Source: Aurantimonas coralicida DSM 14790
GTDB taxonomy: Bacteria > Pseudomonadota > Alphaproteobacteria > Rhizobiales > Rhizobiaceae
Direction: 5' to 3'
Assembly (NCBI RefSeq): GCF_000421645.1
Contig: NZ_ATXK01000002.1
Span: 558,001-622,000, forward strand
Length of the DNA stretch: 64,000 bases
Shown here: one piece after another, positions 15,868-25,314 of the stretch
Position numbering within the stretch: the stretch's first letter is position 1
How the letters are laid out: the number at the start of each line of letters is the position of its first letter
Notes under the pieces: generated by a model
Seen by the model: only the letters and a program-made list of their open reading frames with translations
Databases searched by the model: none
What the model was told of the DNA's origin: nothing
Program-made: the position numbers and the translations under genes

Positions 15868-16146
15868 CTATCGCTGGGTCCAGATGGCATTTATCGCGTC
15901 GATGGGAGGGCGATCCCAAGTGGTGACTACCCCGCCTGCGGCGTCGATAACCGCGAGTTTGTCGTTGCCGTCCATCACAGCGATGATGTGGTTGTAAGCC
16001 GCTACGGGATCATAGGTGGTGTTGACGTAGAAAAGGGATAGCTGGAACTGGTGCCACTGTCCCAAGTCTTTGATGCGGGTTCGAACCTCATCATAGTTCT
16101 GCCCCGGCGTGTGCAAGTCGTAGGCGATGAACAGATTGAAGGCCAT
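15868..16146 (-). CDS. Small Cas2/VapD-like (SinR-type) protein, function unknown
   Basis: A 92-residue protein beginning MAFNLFIAYDLHTPGQNYDE. The predicted order of strands and helices (strand ending in YDL, helix at EVRTRIKDL, strand at FQLSLFYV, helix at AAYNHIIAVM, strand at DKLAVI) fits the ferredoxin-like fold of Cas2, VapD and the so-called SinR family. The Asp after the first strand matches the metal-binding Asp of Cas2. There are no other cas genes and no CRISPR repeats, so a CRISPR role is not supported; an RNase or toxin-like role is only a guess. ATG at 16146 lies 6 nt after GGGAGG; an ATG two codons upstream touches that site. Confidence 0.6.
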   Translation of the reverse strand: MAFNLFIAYDLHTPGQNYDEVRTRIKDLGQWHQFQLSLFYVNTTYDPVAAYNHIIAVMDGNDKLAVIDAAGGVVTTWDRPPIDAINAIWTQR

Positions 16147-16235
16147 CCGCATCCTCCCGTTGTGAAGCGATCACTCTACGCGACATCCGTGTGGTGTGTG
16201 AAGTATAATACCGCCTCGATGTCATATGCTTTAGA

Positions 16236-16408
16236 TCAAACTGTCCCCCCGCTGGCCTTCACCGCGTCGATCAGCCGGATTGCGTCTGGGCGAGCCCATT
16301 CGGCCGGACCGTTGATGGCGGCGCGGGCGCAGCCGTCGGGGCCGACGAGAGAGATCGGCAGGCCGAAGGCAACGCCGCGCGCTTCAGGTCGTCGAACATG
16401 CCCGTGGC
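16236..16408 (-). pseudogene. Decayed copy of the 3' end of tlpA
   Basis: This stretch aligns with the last about 170 nt of tlpA (18682-18860) at roughly 90% identity, in the same orientation. Compared with tlpA it has lost 3 nt in the run corresponding to LVVGPDG and 1 nt near GVAFG, so the frame is broken. Similarity ends abruptly just after 16408. The remnant and the intact tlpA end flank the LysR/MFS pair on both sides, which suggests the pair arrived or was rearranged by recombination at the tlpA 3' end. Confidence 0.85.
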
Positions 16409-16446
16409 ATCCCGGCGGTGGATGAGTCAGCGCCGGTCTATCCGCT

Positions 16447-17355
16447 TCAGCTGACCTGTCCGTGCTCGGCCAGGAAGTCGAGCAGGGCGCGGGCGCGGGC
16501 GGGGAGGCTGGCGGACTGGCCGATGAAGACGGCGTGGAACGCCTCCTTGTCGCCCGGATTGGCGTCTTCGAGGAGCGGCACCAGCCGGCCTTCGGCGATG
16601 TCGGCGCGGATGGTGAAGGCCGCCAGCCGTGCCGGTCCGACGCCGGCGAGGGCCAGGCGCCGCAGGCCTTCGCCGTCATTGATCTGGACGCGGCCGAGCG
16701 TCGGCAGGGTGACGTCCTCGCCGGCGTCGCTCCTGAGCGGCCAGCCCTTCATCGCCCGCGCATAGCCGAAGCCCAGCCGTTCATGCGCTTCCAGATCCGC
16801 GATCGTGCGCGGCAGGCCGTGGCGGGCGACCCAGCCGGGCGCGGCAACGATCATCATGCGCGTCTGGCCGAGCTTGCGCGCCATCAGGTTGGAACTGGGC
16901 ATGGGACCGGCGCGGATGGCGATGTCGGTGCGCTCGGCGACGAGGTCGACGACCTGATCGGTCTGCACGATGTCGAGGCCGATCTCGGGATAGCGGGCGA
17001 GGAAATCCGGCAGGATCGGCGCCAGGACATGGCTGATATAGGAGGCGCTGGAATTGAGCCGCACGCGCCCGGCGGGCCGTTCGCCGGCGCCCGCCGCCCG
17101 TTCGGCGTCGGAGAGATCGGCGAGGATCCCCACGGCCCGCTCGTAGAAGCCCTGGCCCTCCGGCGTGAGCTGGAAACGCCGGGTGGTGCGATGGACGAGC
17201 CGCGTTCCGAGCCGCGCTTCGAGGCGCGCGACGAGTTTCGAGACCGCCGAGGCCGACATGCCCGAGACCCGCGCCGCCGCCGAGAAGCCGCCGCGCTCGA
17301 CCACCGTGGCGAACACCTCCATCTCGGCAAAGCGATTGGCGTCGGGACGCGGCAT
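16447..17355 (-). CDS. LysR family transcriptional regulator
   Basis: A 302-residue LysR-type regulator. The winged HTH lies at residues about 8-65 (MEVFATVVERGGFSAAARVS and KLVARLEARLGTRLVHRTTR), followed by a periplasmic-binding-protein-like effector domain. It diverges from an MFS efflux gene with 99 nt between starts, the classic arrangement in which the regulator controls both promoters and responds to the exported compound. TGAAGT and ACTTCA form a loose inverted pair in the intergenic region, a weak operator candidate. The effector is unknown. Confidence 0.92.
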   Translation of the reverse strand: MPRPDANRFAEMEVFATVVERGGFSAAARVSGMSASAVSKLVARLEARLGTRLVHRTTRRFQLTPEGQGFYERAVGILADLSDAERAAGAGERPAGRVRLNSSASYISHVLAPILPDFLARYPEIGLDIVQTDQVVDLVAERTDIAIRAGPMPSSNLMARKLGQTRMMIVAAPGWVARHGLPRTIADLEAHERLGFGYARAMKGWPLRSDAGEDVTLPTLGRVQINDGEGLRRLALAGVGPARLAAFTIRADIAEGRLVPLLEDANPGDKEAFHAVFIGQSASLPARARALLDFLAEHGQVS

Positions 17356-17454
17356 TTGTGACGTGAAGTCCTGAATGTTGTTCCTGGCGGCAGTCTACTT
17401 CATCAAAGCACAAGCTGTCATCTGACGGCCCTGTTCATCATCAGGGATTTCGTC

Positions 17455-18642
17455 ATGCCTCTTGCTCTCTACGCGTTGACCGCCGGTGCCTTCGGCATCG
17501 GGGTCACCGAATTCGTCATCATGGGCCTGCTGCTCGATGTCGGCGCCGATCTCGGCGTCTCGACCAGCGCCGCCGGCTTCCTGATCTCCGGCTATGCCAT
17601 CGGCGTCGTCGTCGGCGCGCCGCTCCTGACCATCCTGACCAGCCGCTGGCCGCGCAAGACCGTGCTCCTGGCGCTGATGGCGATCTTCATCGCCGGCAAT
17701 GTCGCCTGTGCGCTGGCGCCCAGCTACGGCCTGCTCATGGGCGCGCGAGTGCTGACCGCCTTTGCCCACGGCACATTCTTCGGCGTCGGCTCGGTCGTCG
17801 CCACGAAGCTGGTGCCCGCCGACAAGCGCGCCTCGGCCATCGCGCTGATGTTCACCGGCCTGACCGTCGCCAACATCCTCGGCGTGCCGCTCGGCACCTG
17901 GCTCGGGCAGGCGGCCGGCTGGCGCGCCACCTTCTGGGCCGTCGCGATCGTCGGCATTCTCGCCGCGGCCGTCATCGCCTGGGCGGTGCCCCGGGACGGC
18001 AAGCCGGAGGCCGCCGACGACTGGCGCGCCGACCTCAAGGCGCTCGGCCGTCGCCCCGTGCTGCTCGGCCTGCTGACAACGGTTCTCGGCTATGCCGGCG
18101 TCTTCGCGGTCTTCACCTATATCGCGCCGCTCCTGACCGGCATCACCGGCTTCGGCGAGGCGGCGATCTCGCCGATCCTGCTGCTCTTCGGCGCCGGGCT
18201 GGTGGCCGGCAATCTGCTCGGCGGGCGTCTCGCCGACAAGGCACTGGTGCCCGCGATGATCGGCAGCCTCGTCGTCCTGTTCGTGGTGCTCGTCCTGATG
18301 GGACCGGCGCTGCAGGGGACGGTGACCGCACTCGTCGCCGTGACGCTCCTGGGGGCGGCGGCCTTTGCCACCGTGCCGCCGCTGCAGATGTGGGTGCTGT
18401 CCAAGGCGGACGGCGCCGGCGAAAGCCTCGCCTCGTCCTTCAACATCGCCGCCTTCAATCTCGGCAATGCCGTCGGCGCCTTCGCCGGTGGCCTGGTCAT
18501 CGATTCCGGCCCGGGCCTCGGCTACGTCACCTGGACCGCGGCGCTGTTCCCGCTGGCAGCCCTGGCGGTGGCGCTCACCGCCGTCCGGCTGGACCGGGCG
18601 GCCCCGGAGCGGCAGCCGGCGCAGATGGGCTATGCCGGCTGA
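17455..18642 (+). CDS. MFS efflux transporter, AraJ/DHA1-like
   Basis: A 395-residue major facilitator protein with 12 predicted membrane segments. The N-terminus (LYALTAGAFGIGVTEFVIMG) and the second-helix motif GYAIGVVVGAPLLT are characteristic of the AraJ/sugar-efflux/chloramphenicol-resistance branch of DHA1. SRWPRKTVLL is the cytoplasmic loop motif A. It is expected to export small molecules by proton antiport. AGGGA precedes the ATG. It is divergent from the LysR gene and convergent with tlpA, 39 nt away. Confidence 0.92.
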   Translation: MPLALYALTAGAFGIGVTEFVIMGLLLDVGADLGVSTSAAGFLISGYAIGVVVGAPLLTILTSRWPRKTVLLALMAIFIAGNVACALAPSYGLLMGARVLTAFAHGTFFGVGSVVATKLVPADKRASAIALMFTGLTVANILGVPLGTWLGQAAGWRATFWAVAIVGILAAAVIAWAVPRDGKPEAADDWRADLKALGRRPVLLGLLTTVLGYAGVFAVFTYIAPLLTGITGFGEAAISPILLLFGAGLVAGNLLGGRLADKALVPAMIGSLVVLFVVLVLMGPALQGTVTALVAVTLLGAAAFATVPPLQMWVLSKADGAGESLASSFNIAAFNLGNAVGAFAGGLVIDSGPGLGYVTWTAALFPLAALAVALTAVRLDRAAPERQPAQMGYAG

Positions 18643-18681
18643 GGCGCCGGCCGACACCTGCCGGAAGGGACGTCGTGCCGA

Positions 18682-19353
18682 TCAGGCCGACGTCCCGCTC
18701 GCCTTCACCGCCTCGATCAGGCGGATGGCGTCGGGGCTGGCCCATTCGGCCGGGCCGTTGATCGCGGCGCGGGCGCAGCCGTCGGGGCCGACGACGAGGG
18801 AGATCGGCAGGCCGAAGGCGACGCCGGCGCGCTTCAGGTCGTTGAACACCCCCATGGTCTCGTCGCGATAGAAGGGCAGGGCGGTCAGATCGGTCTCGGC
18901 GTAGAAAGTCTTCGGCTTCTCGATGTCGCCCATGTCGACATTGATCGGCACCACGGCGAAGTCGTCGCCGCCTTCCTGGCGCTCCAGCTCGTCCAGCGCC
19001 GGCATCTCCTGGCGGCACGGCACGCACCAGGTGGCCCACAGATTGACCAGCAGCGTCCTGCCGGAGAAGTCGGCCAGCGTCACGGCGGCGCCGTCGCCGT
19101 CGGAAAAGGCGATGGCCGAGACGTCGAAGGGCGTTTCCAGCGCCTGCACCGCGGCCACCTCGCCGCGCGCCTCGGCATCCACCGCCGCGGTGATCGCCGC
19201 ATCGGCCGGACAGGCGCTGGCGGTTTCGTTGCCAGACCCGCTCTCGCTCACGTATAGGACGACACCACCCGCCGCGATGCCGCAGACCAGCGCGACCGCG
19301 GCGATGAGACCGAGCCGCCGCCCGTTCGAAGTCGATCGTTTTGCTTCGGACAT
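18682..19353 (-). CDS. tlpA: TlpA family thiol:disulfide interchange protein
   Basis: A 223-residue membrane-anchored, periplasm-facing thioredoxin-like protein. A single N-terminal membrane segment (about residues 13-35) is followed by a thioredoxin fold with active site W109-C110-V-P-C113. TlpA reduces periplasmic disulfides, classically in cytochrome c oxidase (Cu-A) assembly. It is divergent from argH with only 26 nt between starts, an arrangement common in rhizobia. Its 3' end has a decayed second copy at 16.2-16.4 kb. Confidence 0.93.
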   Translation of the reverse strand: MSEAKRSTSNGRRLGLIAAVALVCGIAAGGVVLYVSESGSGNETASACPADAAITAAVDAEARGEVAAVQALETPFDVSAIAFSDGDGAAVTLADFSGRTLLVNLWATWCVPCRQEMPALDELERQEGGDDFAVVPINVDMGDIEKPKTFYAETDLTALPFYRDETMGVFNDLKRAGVAFGLPISLVVGPDGCARAAINGPAEWASPDAIRLIEAVKASGTSA

Positions 19354-19379
19354 GTCGTCAAGAGCCCTTTCGAGTGTCC

Positions 19380-20801
19380 ATGAGCCAGAATCCCGACAAC
19401 GTCCCCGGTGCCGCCAACGCGATGTGGGGCGGACGCTTCGCCTCGGGTCCCGACGCGATCATGGAAGAAATCAACGCGTCGATCGATTTCGATCGCCGGC
19501 TTTATGAAGAGGATATCGCCGGTTCGAAAGCCCATGCCGCCATGCTGGCGCAACAGGGCATCATCACGGCGGATGACGCAGAAAGTATCATTGCGGGTCT
19601 GGAGGAGATCCGCGGCGAGATACAGGCCGGCCGGTTCAATTTCTCGCGAGAGCGCGAGGACATTCACATGAACATCGAGGCGCGGCTGGCCGAACTGATC
19701 GGCCCCGCCGCCGGCCGCCTGCACACGGCGCGCTCGCGCAACGACCAGGTGGCGCTGGATTTCCGCCTGCACGTCAAGACCGCGTTCCTGTCCCTCGACC
19801 GGGCGCTCACCGGCTTCATCGACGCGCTGCTCGCCAAGGCAGAGGACCACGCCGACACGGTGATGCCGGGCTTCACCCATCTGCAGGTCGCCCAGCCGGT
19901 GACCTTCGGCCACCACTGCCTCGCCTATGTGGAGATGGCGGCGCGCGACCTGTCGCGCTGCCGCGACGCGGTGAACCGGCTGGACGAATGCCCGCTGGGC
20001 GCCGCCGCGCTGGCTGGCACCGGCTTCGACATCGACCGACACATGACGGCGAAGGCCCTCGGTTTTCGCGAGCCGACCCGCAATTCGCTGGATTCGGTGT
20101 CGGACCGCGACTTCGCGCTGGAGTTCCTGTCGGTGGCGGCGATCTGCGGCACGCATCTGTCGCGGCTGGCCGAGGAGATCGTCATCTGGTCGACGCCGCA
20201 ATTCGGCTTCGTGCGCCTGTCCGACGCCTTCTCGACCGGCTCGTCGATCATGCCGCAGAAGAAGAACCCGGACGCCGCCGAACTGGTGCGCGCCAAGCCG
20301 GGCCGCATCAACGGCGCGCTGATCTCGCTGCTGACCGTGATGAAGGGCCTACCGCTCAGCTATTCCAAGGACATGCAGGAAGACAAGGAACAGGTCTTCG
20401 ACGCCATCGATTCGCTGGCCCTGGCGCTGGCGGCGGCCACCGGCATGGTGCGCGACATGACCATCCAGACCGGGGCGATGCGCAAGGCCGCCGGCCACGG
20501 CTTCTCCACCGCGACGGACCTGGCCGACTGGCTGGTGCGCGAACTCGGCATGCCGTTCCGCGAGGCCCATCACGTCACCGGCCGGGCCGTTGCGCTGGCC
20601 GAAGCGCGCGGCGTCGGGCTGGAGGAACTGCCGCTGGACAGCCTGCGGGAGCTGGATGCGCGGATCGGCGAGGCGGTGTTCTCGGTGCTCGGCGTCGACG
20701 CCTCGGTCAACAGCCGCACCAGCTTCGGCGGAACCGCGCCGGCCAATGTGCGGGCGCAGGTCGCCTATTGGCGCGAGCGGATGGCGACCGACGCGCAATG
20801 A
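19380..20801 (+). CDS. argH: Argininosuccinate lyase
   Basis: A 473-residue enzyme splitting argininosuccinate into arginine and fumarate, the last step of arginine synthesis. The fumarase/aspartase-superfamily signature [15 protein letters not shown] is present, as are [13 protein letters not shown]-type residues ([10 protein letters not shown]) near residue 110 and TGTGFD-type [13 protein letters not shown] 19380 gives the family N-terminus (ANAMWGGRF at 15-23); the upstream in-frame ATG at 19341 lies inside the tlpA coding region. Confidence 0.97.
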   Translation: MSQNPDNVPGAANAMWGGRFASGPDAIMEEINASIDFDRRLYEEDIAGSKAHAAMLAQQGIITADDAESIIAGLEEIRGEIQAGRFNFSREREDIHMNIEARLAELIGPAAGRLHTARSRNDQVALDFRLHVKTAFLSLDRALTGFIDALLAKAEDHADTVMPGFTHLQVAQPVTFGHHCLAYVEMAARDLSRCRDAVNRLDECPLGAAALAGTGFDIDRHMTAKALGFREPTRNSLDSVSDRDFALEFLSVAAICGTHLSRLAEEIVIWSTPQFGFVRLSDAFSTGSSIMPQKKNPDAAELVRAKPGRINGALISLLTVMKGLPLSYSKDMQEDKEQVFDAIDSLALALAAATGMVRDMTIQTGAMRKAAGHGFSTATDLADWLVRELGMPFREAHHVTGRAVALAEARGVGLEELPLDSLRELDARIGEAVFSVLGVDASVNSRTSFGGTAPANVRAQVAYWRERMATDAQ

Positions 20802-20889
20802 CGATCGCGGCGGTGGTGATTTTCCGCCGGGAAATCGCTATGACCGCTGACGGGGAAGCTGACGCCGGGATGCGGCGAGGGGTGACGAC

Positions 20890-21192
20890 ATGACCATTCG
20901 ATCGAGCCGGACCTATCTGCCGCTGCTGCTCGTCGCCGCATCGGCGATGCTGGCGGGCTGCGGCATCAAGAACAATCCGGTGGCGCCGTCCTCCGGGCAG
21001 ACCGGGGCATCGGCCGGTGCCGACGCGGTCGCCGCCAACAACGCCAGCAGCGGCTTCGGCACGGCGGGCTCGGCGGCGGGCGCCGTGCGCGTCTCGCGCA
21101 TCCAGGACGACACTGCCATCGGACCGGCCGAGGTGAGCCGTAACAAGGGCGCCACCAGCAGCGGCTTCATCCTCGATCCGCTGCTGAATTGA
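20890..21192 (+). CDS. lptM: LptM-like small lipoprotein
   Basis: A 100-residue secreted lipoprotein: basic start, hydrophobic core (LPLLLVAASAM) and lipobox LAGC with Cys at about residue 19, followed by GIKNNPVAP. A short lipoprotein with a GCGxK...P start between argH and lysA is the usual position of LptM, which helps oxidative maturation of the LptDE lipopolysaccharide translocon. The remainder is low-complexity, rich in Ala, Gly and Ser. The name rests on position and the lipobox-adjacent motif only. Confidence 0.7.
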   Translation: MTIRSSRTYLPLLLVAASAMLAGCGIKNNPVAPSSGQTGASAGADAVAANNASSGFGTAGSAAGAVRVSRIQDDTAIGPAEVSRNKGATSSGFILDPLLN

Positions 21193-21231
21193 GCCGTTCC
21201 CGCCCCTCTACCGAGTGCCGTCTGACCTGCC

Positions 21232-22506
21232 ATGAACCATTTCGAAATCCGCGACGGCGTCCTGCATGCCGAGGACGTTTCCGTCGAAACGATCGCCCAT
21301 GACGTGGGCACGCCCTTCTACTGCTATTCGACCGCGACGCTGACGCGCCACTACACGGTGTTCGCCGAGGCCTTCGCCGACATCGACGCGCTGGTCTGCT
21401 ACGCCATGAAGGCGAATTCCAACCAGGCGGTGCTGAAGACGCTGGCCGCGCTCGGCGCCGGCGCCGACGTCGTGTCGGGCGGCGAATTGCTGCGGGCGCT
21501 GCGGGCCGGCATCCCGGCCGAGAAGATCATGTTCTCGGGCGTCGGCAAGAGCGTGCCGGAGATCGACCTGGCGCTGGCCTCGGGCATCTTCTGCTTCAAC
21601 ATCGAATCGGAGCCGGAGCTCGAGATGATCTCCGCCCGCGCCGTGGCGGCCGGACGCACGGCGCATGTCTCGTTCCGCATCAATCCCGATGTCGATGCGC
21701 GCACCCACGCCAAGATCTCCACCGGCAAGAAGTCCGACAAGTTCGGCATCGCCTATGAGCGGGCCGAGGCCGTCTACGACCGGGCCCGCGCTTTGCCGGG
21801 CATCGCGGTGTCGGGCATCGACATGCATATCGGCAGCCAGATCGTCGAGCTGGAGCCCTTCGACCAGGCTTTCGAGCGGCTGGCGGGCCTGGTGCGGCGG
21901 CTGCGCGGCGCCGGCCACGACATCGCCCATGTCGATCTCGGCGGCGGCCTCGGCGTGCCCTACAGCCGCACCAACACCCCGCCGCCGGCCCCGCCGGCCT
22001 ATGCCGAGATCGTCAAGCGCCATGTCCGCGACCTCGACTGCAAGGTGGTGTTCGAGCCCGGCCGGCTGATCGCCGCCAATGCCGGCATCCTGGTCACCCG
22101 GGTGGTCTATGTGAAGGAAGCCGAGGGCAAGACTTTCGTCATCGTCGACGCCGGCATGAACGACCTGATCCGCCCGACCCTCTACGATGCCTGGCACGAC
22201 ATCCATCCGGTGCTCGACGATCCGGACGCGCCGCGCCTCGTCGCCGACGTGGTCGGCCCGGTCTGCGAGAGCGGCGACTATTTCGCCCGCGCCCGCGACA
22301 TTCCGGCGGTGAAGGCCGGCGACCTCGTCTATCTGTCCTCGGCCGGCGCCTACGGCGCGGTCCAGTCGGGCACCTACAATTCCCGGCCGCTGATCGCCGA
22401 GGTGCTGGTCAAGGGCGACGCCTTCCACGCCATCCGGCCGCGCCAGACCATCGACGAGATGATCGCGCTGGACCGTCTGCCGCCTTGGCTGGGCGGCGAC
22501 GACTGA
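21232..22506 (+). CDS. lysA: Diaminopimelate decarboxylase
   Basis: A 424-residue PLP enzyme of the alanine-racemase-fold type III group that makes lysine from meso-diaminopimelate. The PLP lysine lies in CYAMKANSN near residue 63. The substrate-binding CESGDYFA motif is near residue 344 and YGAVQSGTYN follows. It lies 39 nt after the lipoprotein gene and probably shares its transcript. Confidence 0.97.
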   Translation: MNHFEIRDGVLHAEDVSVETIAHDVGTPFYCYSTATLTRHYTVFAEAFADIDALVCYAMKANSNQAVLKTLAALGAGADVVSGGELLRALRAGIPAEKIMFSGVGKSVPEIDLALASGIFCFNIESEPELEMISARAVAAGRTAHVSFRINPDVDARTHAKISTGKKSDKFGIAYERAEAVYDRARALPGIAVSGIDMHIGSQIVELEPFDQAFERLAGLVRRLRGAGHDIAHVDLGGGLGVPYSRTNTPPPAPPAYAEIVKRHVRDLDCKVVFEPGRLIAANAGILVTRVVYVKEAEGKTFVIVDAGMNDLIRPTLYDAWHDIHPVLDDPDAPRLVADVVGPVCESGDYFARARDIPAVKAGDLVYLSSAGAYGAVQSGTYNSRPLIAEVLVKGDAFHAIRPRQTIDEMIALDRLPPWLGGDD

Positions 22507-22600
22507 GGCCTTTGGCCGCTTCACAGCTGCGTCACCCGCCTCGTCTTCGCCGCAAAAACTGTTACGCTCGCTGAAACTTGCGACGAACGAGGCTGGCCCC

Positions 22601-25210
22601 ATGGCGCGACACGAGCGGCAGAGCGACTGGACCGCGTCCGGGCGTGTCGCGGCGACGCGGCGCATGGCCTGGGCGGCACTGCTGATCGAGCGCGCCTGGC
22701 CCCTGGTGCTGGGGCTCGCCTGCCTCGTCGCGGTCTTCCTGATCCTCGCCTGGTTCGGCCTGTTCGCCGCGCTGCCCTTCCTGGCCCGCGTCGCGGTGAT
22801 CGCGATTCTCGCCGGGCTCGGCCTTGCGGCACTGTGGCGCAACCGCGGCCTGCGGCTGCCGAGCGCGGCCGCAGTGGATGCGCGCATCGAGGGGGCGAGC
22901 CGGCTGGACCACCAGCCGCTGCAGGCGCAGGACCAGCGCCCCGTCGGCGCCGACCCGTTTGCCGCCGCGCTGTGGCGTGCCCATCAGCGCCGCATGGCCG
23001 AGCGGCTGCGCGATCTCAGCGGCGGCGCGCCGGCCACCCGCACCGAGCGGATCGACCCCTATGGCCTGCGCGCGCTGGTGGCGCTGCTGCTGGTCACCGC
23101 CTTCGCCTTTTCCTTCGGTCCGGGCGGCGGCCGCGTCGTCGATGCGCTGGCGCCGGACGCCGCCGACAGCGTCGCCTCGGCGCGGGTCGACGCCTGGGTG
23201 ACGCCGCCGGCCTATACCGGCCGCGCGCCGATCTTCCTGACCGATGTCGGTGCCTCGGACGCGCCCGTCACCGTGCCCGAGGGCAGCGAGTTGGAGGTGC
23301 GGATTTCCGACGGCTCCAACGCCGAACTGAGCTTCACCCCGGCCGGCGCCGAGCCGATCGCCATCGCCCCGGTCACGGAGAACGAGGGCGAGGTCGCTGA
23401 CGCCGCGGCCGGCGATGCCGAGACCGAGGCCGACGCCCCGGCCGGCCCGCGCGAATATGCCTATGCCCTCGACATGCCGGGCGAGGCGGCGCTGACCACC
23501 ACCTTCACCACCCTCGGCCGCTGGCGCTTCGACGTGACGCCCGATCTCGACCCGGAGATCGCCTTCGAGGGCGAGCCGGGTGTGGCGCGCAATGGCGCGC
23601 TGCAGCTCACCTACAAGGTCACCGACGATTACGGCGTACGGCAGGCCAATGCCGCGATCGCCGTCACCGACGACATCGTGCCGGACGATGCGCGGCCGCT
23701 GATCGCGCCGCCGGAGATCCGGCTGGCGTTGCCGCGCCGCACCAAAGGCACGGCCGAGGGCCGCACCAGCGCAGACCTGACCGAAAGCCCCTATGCCGGG
23801 GCCGAGGTGGCGATGACCCTCGTCGCGGTGGACGATGCCGGGCAGGAGGGCCGCTCCGAGGCGCTGACCCTGACGCTGCCCGAGCGGCGCTTCTCCAACC
23901 CGCTGGCCCGCGCCGTGGTCGAGCAGCGGCGCATCCTGGCGCTGGACGCCGACAGCACGACCCGCGTCGTCCAGATGCTCGACGCGGTGACCCTGCGCGG
24001 CGACGAATTCATCGAGAGCCCGGCGACCTATCTGGCGCTGAAGGCCGTGCGCACCCGCATCGCCACCGCCTATGACGACGCGGCGCTGGTCTCGGCGGTG
24101 GACTTCATGTGGGAGATCGCGCTGGGCATCGAGGACGGCAATCTGTCGCTGGCCGAACGGCGGTTGCGCGATGCCCGCGAGCAGCTCTCCGAGGCGCTGG
24201 AGAACGGCGCGTCGGACGCCGAAATCGACCAGCTGATGCAGGAACTGCGCGAGGCGATGCAGGAATACATGCAGGCGCTGGCCGAGGCGATGCGCAATCA
24301 GCCGCCGATGAACCAGGACCAGATGCAGGCCGGCGACATGCAGGAGCTGCGGCCGCAGGATCTGCAGCGCATGATGGACCGCATCGAGGATCTGGCGAAG
24401 TCCGGGTCCAAGGAGGCGGCCCAGCAGCTTCTCTCCGAACTGCAGCAGATGATGGACAATCTGCAGGCCATGCGCCCCGGCCAGCCGCAGAATGGCGAAC
24501 AGAACGCCATGCAGCAGCAGATGAACAAGATGGGCGAATTGCTGCAGCGCCAGCAGCAGCTGATGGACGAGACCTTCGATCTCGGCCGCCGCCAGATCGA
24601 GCGCGAGCAGCAGCAGGGGCAACAAGGGCAGCAAGGACAGGAAGGCCAACAGGGCCAGCAGGGCGAGCCGCTGACGGCCGAACAGCTACGCGAGATGATG
24701 AAGCAGCTGCAGGAGCAGCAGGGCCAGCTCCAGGAAGAGCTGCAGGCGCTGCAGGAGCAGATGCAGGGCATGGGCATGGAGCCGTCGGAAGGCTTCGGCG
24801 AGGCCGGCGAGGCGATGGGCAAGGCCGAGGGCGCGCTCGGCGAGGGCGAGGATGGCGAGGCGGTCGGCCAGCAGGGCCGCGCCATGGAAGCCATGCGCCG
24901 CGGTGCCCAGGACATGATGCAGCACATGCAGGAGGCCATGCAGCAGGGGCAGGGCCAGCCCGGCATGCAGGGACAGGGCGGCCAGATGGGACAGGGCTTC
25001 AACGGCGCCCAGCAGCGCTCCGGTCGCGATCCGCTGGGCCGCCAGCGCCAGACCCAGGGCCCCGATTTCGGGCAGGATGTCGGCGTGCCGGACGAGATCG
25101 ACACCGAGCGGGCCCGCGAGATCCTCGACGCGATCCGCAACCGGCTCGGCGACGCGCTGTCGCCGCAGATGGAGCGGGACTATCTGGAGCGGCTGCTCGA
25201 GACGCCCTGA
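22601..25210 (+). CDS. TIGR02302 family membrane protein
   Basis: An 869-residue alphaproteobacterial protein of unknown function. Two N-terminal membrane helices (about 33-55 and 60-78) and one near 160-178 precede a large extracytoplasmic part. Residues from about 555 to 800 are extremely rich in Gln, Met and Glu with helical heptads (for example QQLLSELQQMMDNLQ and LREMMKQLQEQQGQLQ), predicting long coiled coils, with a Gly-Gln repeat patch around 668-690. The position directly downstream of lysA is typical. A role in envelope structure is a guess from topology. An intrinsic-type hairpin follows the stop. Confidence 0.9.
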   Translation: MARHERQSDWTASGRVAATRRMAWAALLIERAWPLVLGLACLVAVFLILAWFGLFAALPFLARVAVIAILAGLGLAALWRNRGLRLPSAAAVDARIEGASRLDHQPLQAQDQRPVGADPFAAALWRAHQRRMAERLRDLSGGAPATRTERIDPYGLRALVALLLVTAFAFSFGPGGGRVVDALAPDAADSVASARVDAWVTPPAYTGRAPIFLTDVGASDAPVTVPEGSELEVRISDGSNAELSFTPAGAEPIAIAPVTENEGEVADAAAGDAETEADAPAGPREYAYALDMPGEAALTTTFTTLGRWRFDVTPDLDPEIAFEGEPGVARNGALQLTYKVTDDYGVRQANAAIAVTDDIVPDDARPLIAPPEIRLALPRRTKGTAEGRTSADLTESPYAGAEVAMTLVAVDDAGQEGRSEALTLTLPERRFSNPLARAVVEQRRILALDADSTTRVVQMLDAVTLRGDEFIESPATYLALKAVRTRIATAYDDAALVSAVDFMWEIALGIEDGNLSLAERRLRDAREQLSEALENGASDAEIDQLMQELREAMQEYMQALAEAMRNQPPMNQDQMQAGDMQELRPQDLQRMMDRIEDLAKSGSKEAAQQLLSELQQMMDNLQAMRPGQPQNGEQNAMQQQMNKMGELLQRQQQLMDETFDLGRRQIEREQQQGQQGQQGQEGQQGQQGEPLTAEQLREMMKQLQEQQGQLQEELQALQEQMQGMGMEPSEGFGEAGEAMGKAEGALGEGEDGEAVGQQGRAMEAMRRGAQDMMQHMQEAMQQGQGQPGMQGQGGQMGQGFNGAQQRSGRDPLGRQRQTQGPDFGQDVGVPDEIDTERAREILDAIRNRLGDALSPQMERDYLERLLETP

Positions 25211-25235
25211 GGCGGACCGGCCGTCAGGCGACATC

Positions 25236-25270
25236 GCCGCTGCGACGCCTCAGCGTCGCGGCGGTATTTC
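25236..25270 (+). terminator. Terminator after the TIGR02302 gene
   Basis: A 13-bp stem (25236-25248 with 25253-25265, including G-U pairs) with loop CTCA is followed by ATTTC. It lies 25 nt beyond the stop codon. Confidence 0.5.
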
Positions 25271-25314
25271 TCATCGAATGTCAGGGATAGAGCCCGGCTG
25301 TATTCGCGGTAGCG

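Noticed and set aside
15868-16146. CRISPR-associated Cas2
   Set aside because: No Cas1 or other cas gene and no direct-repeat array anywhere in the window; only the fold and one Asp resemble Cas2.
14770-16440. Prophage remnant
   Set aside because: The patch has small HTH-type and AbrB-type genes but no integrase, structural, lysis or replication genes, and no att-like repeats.
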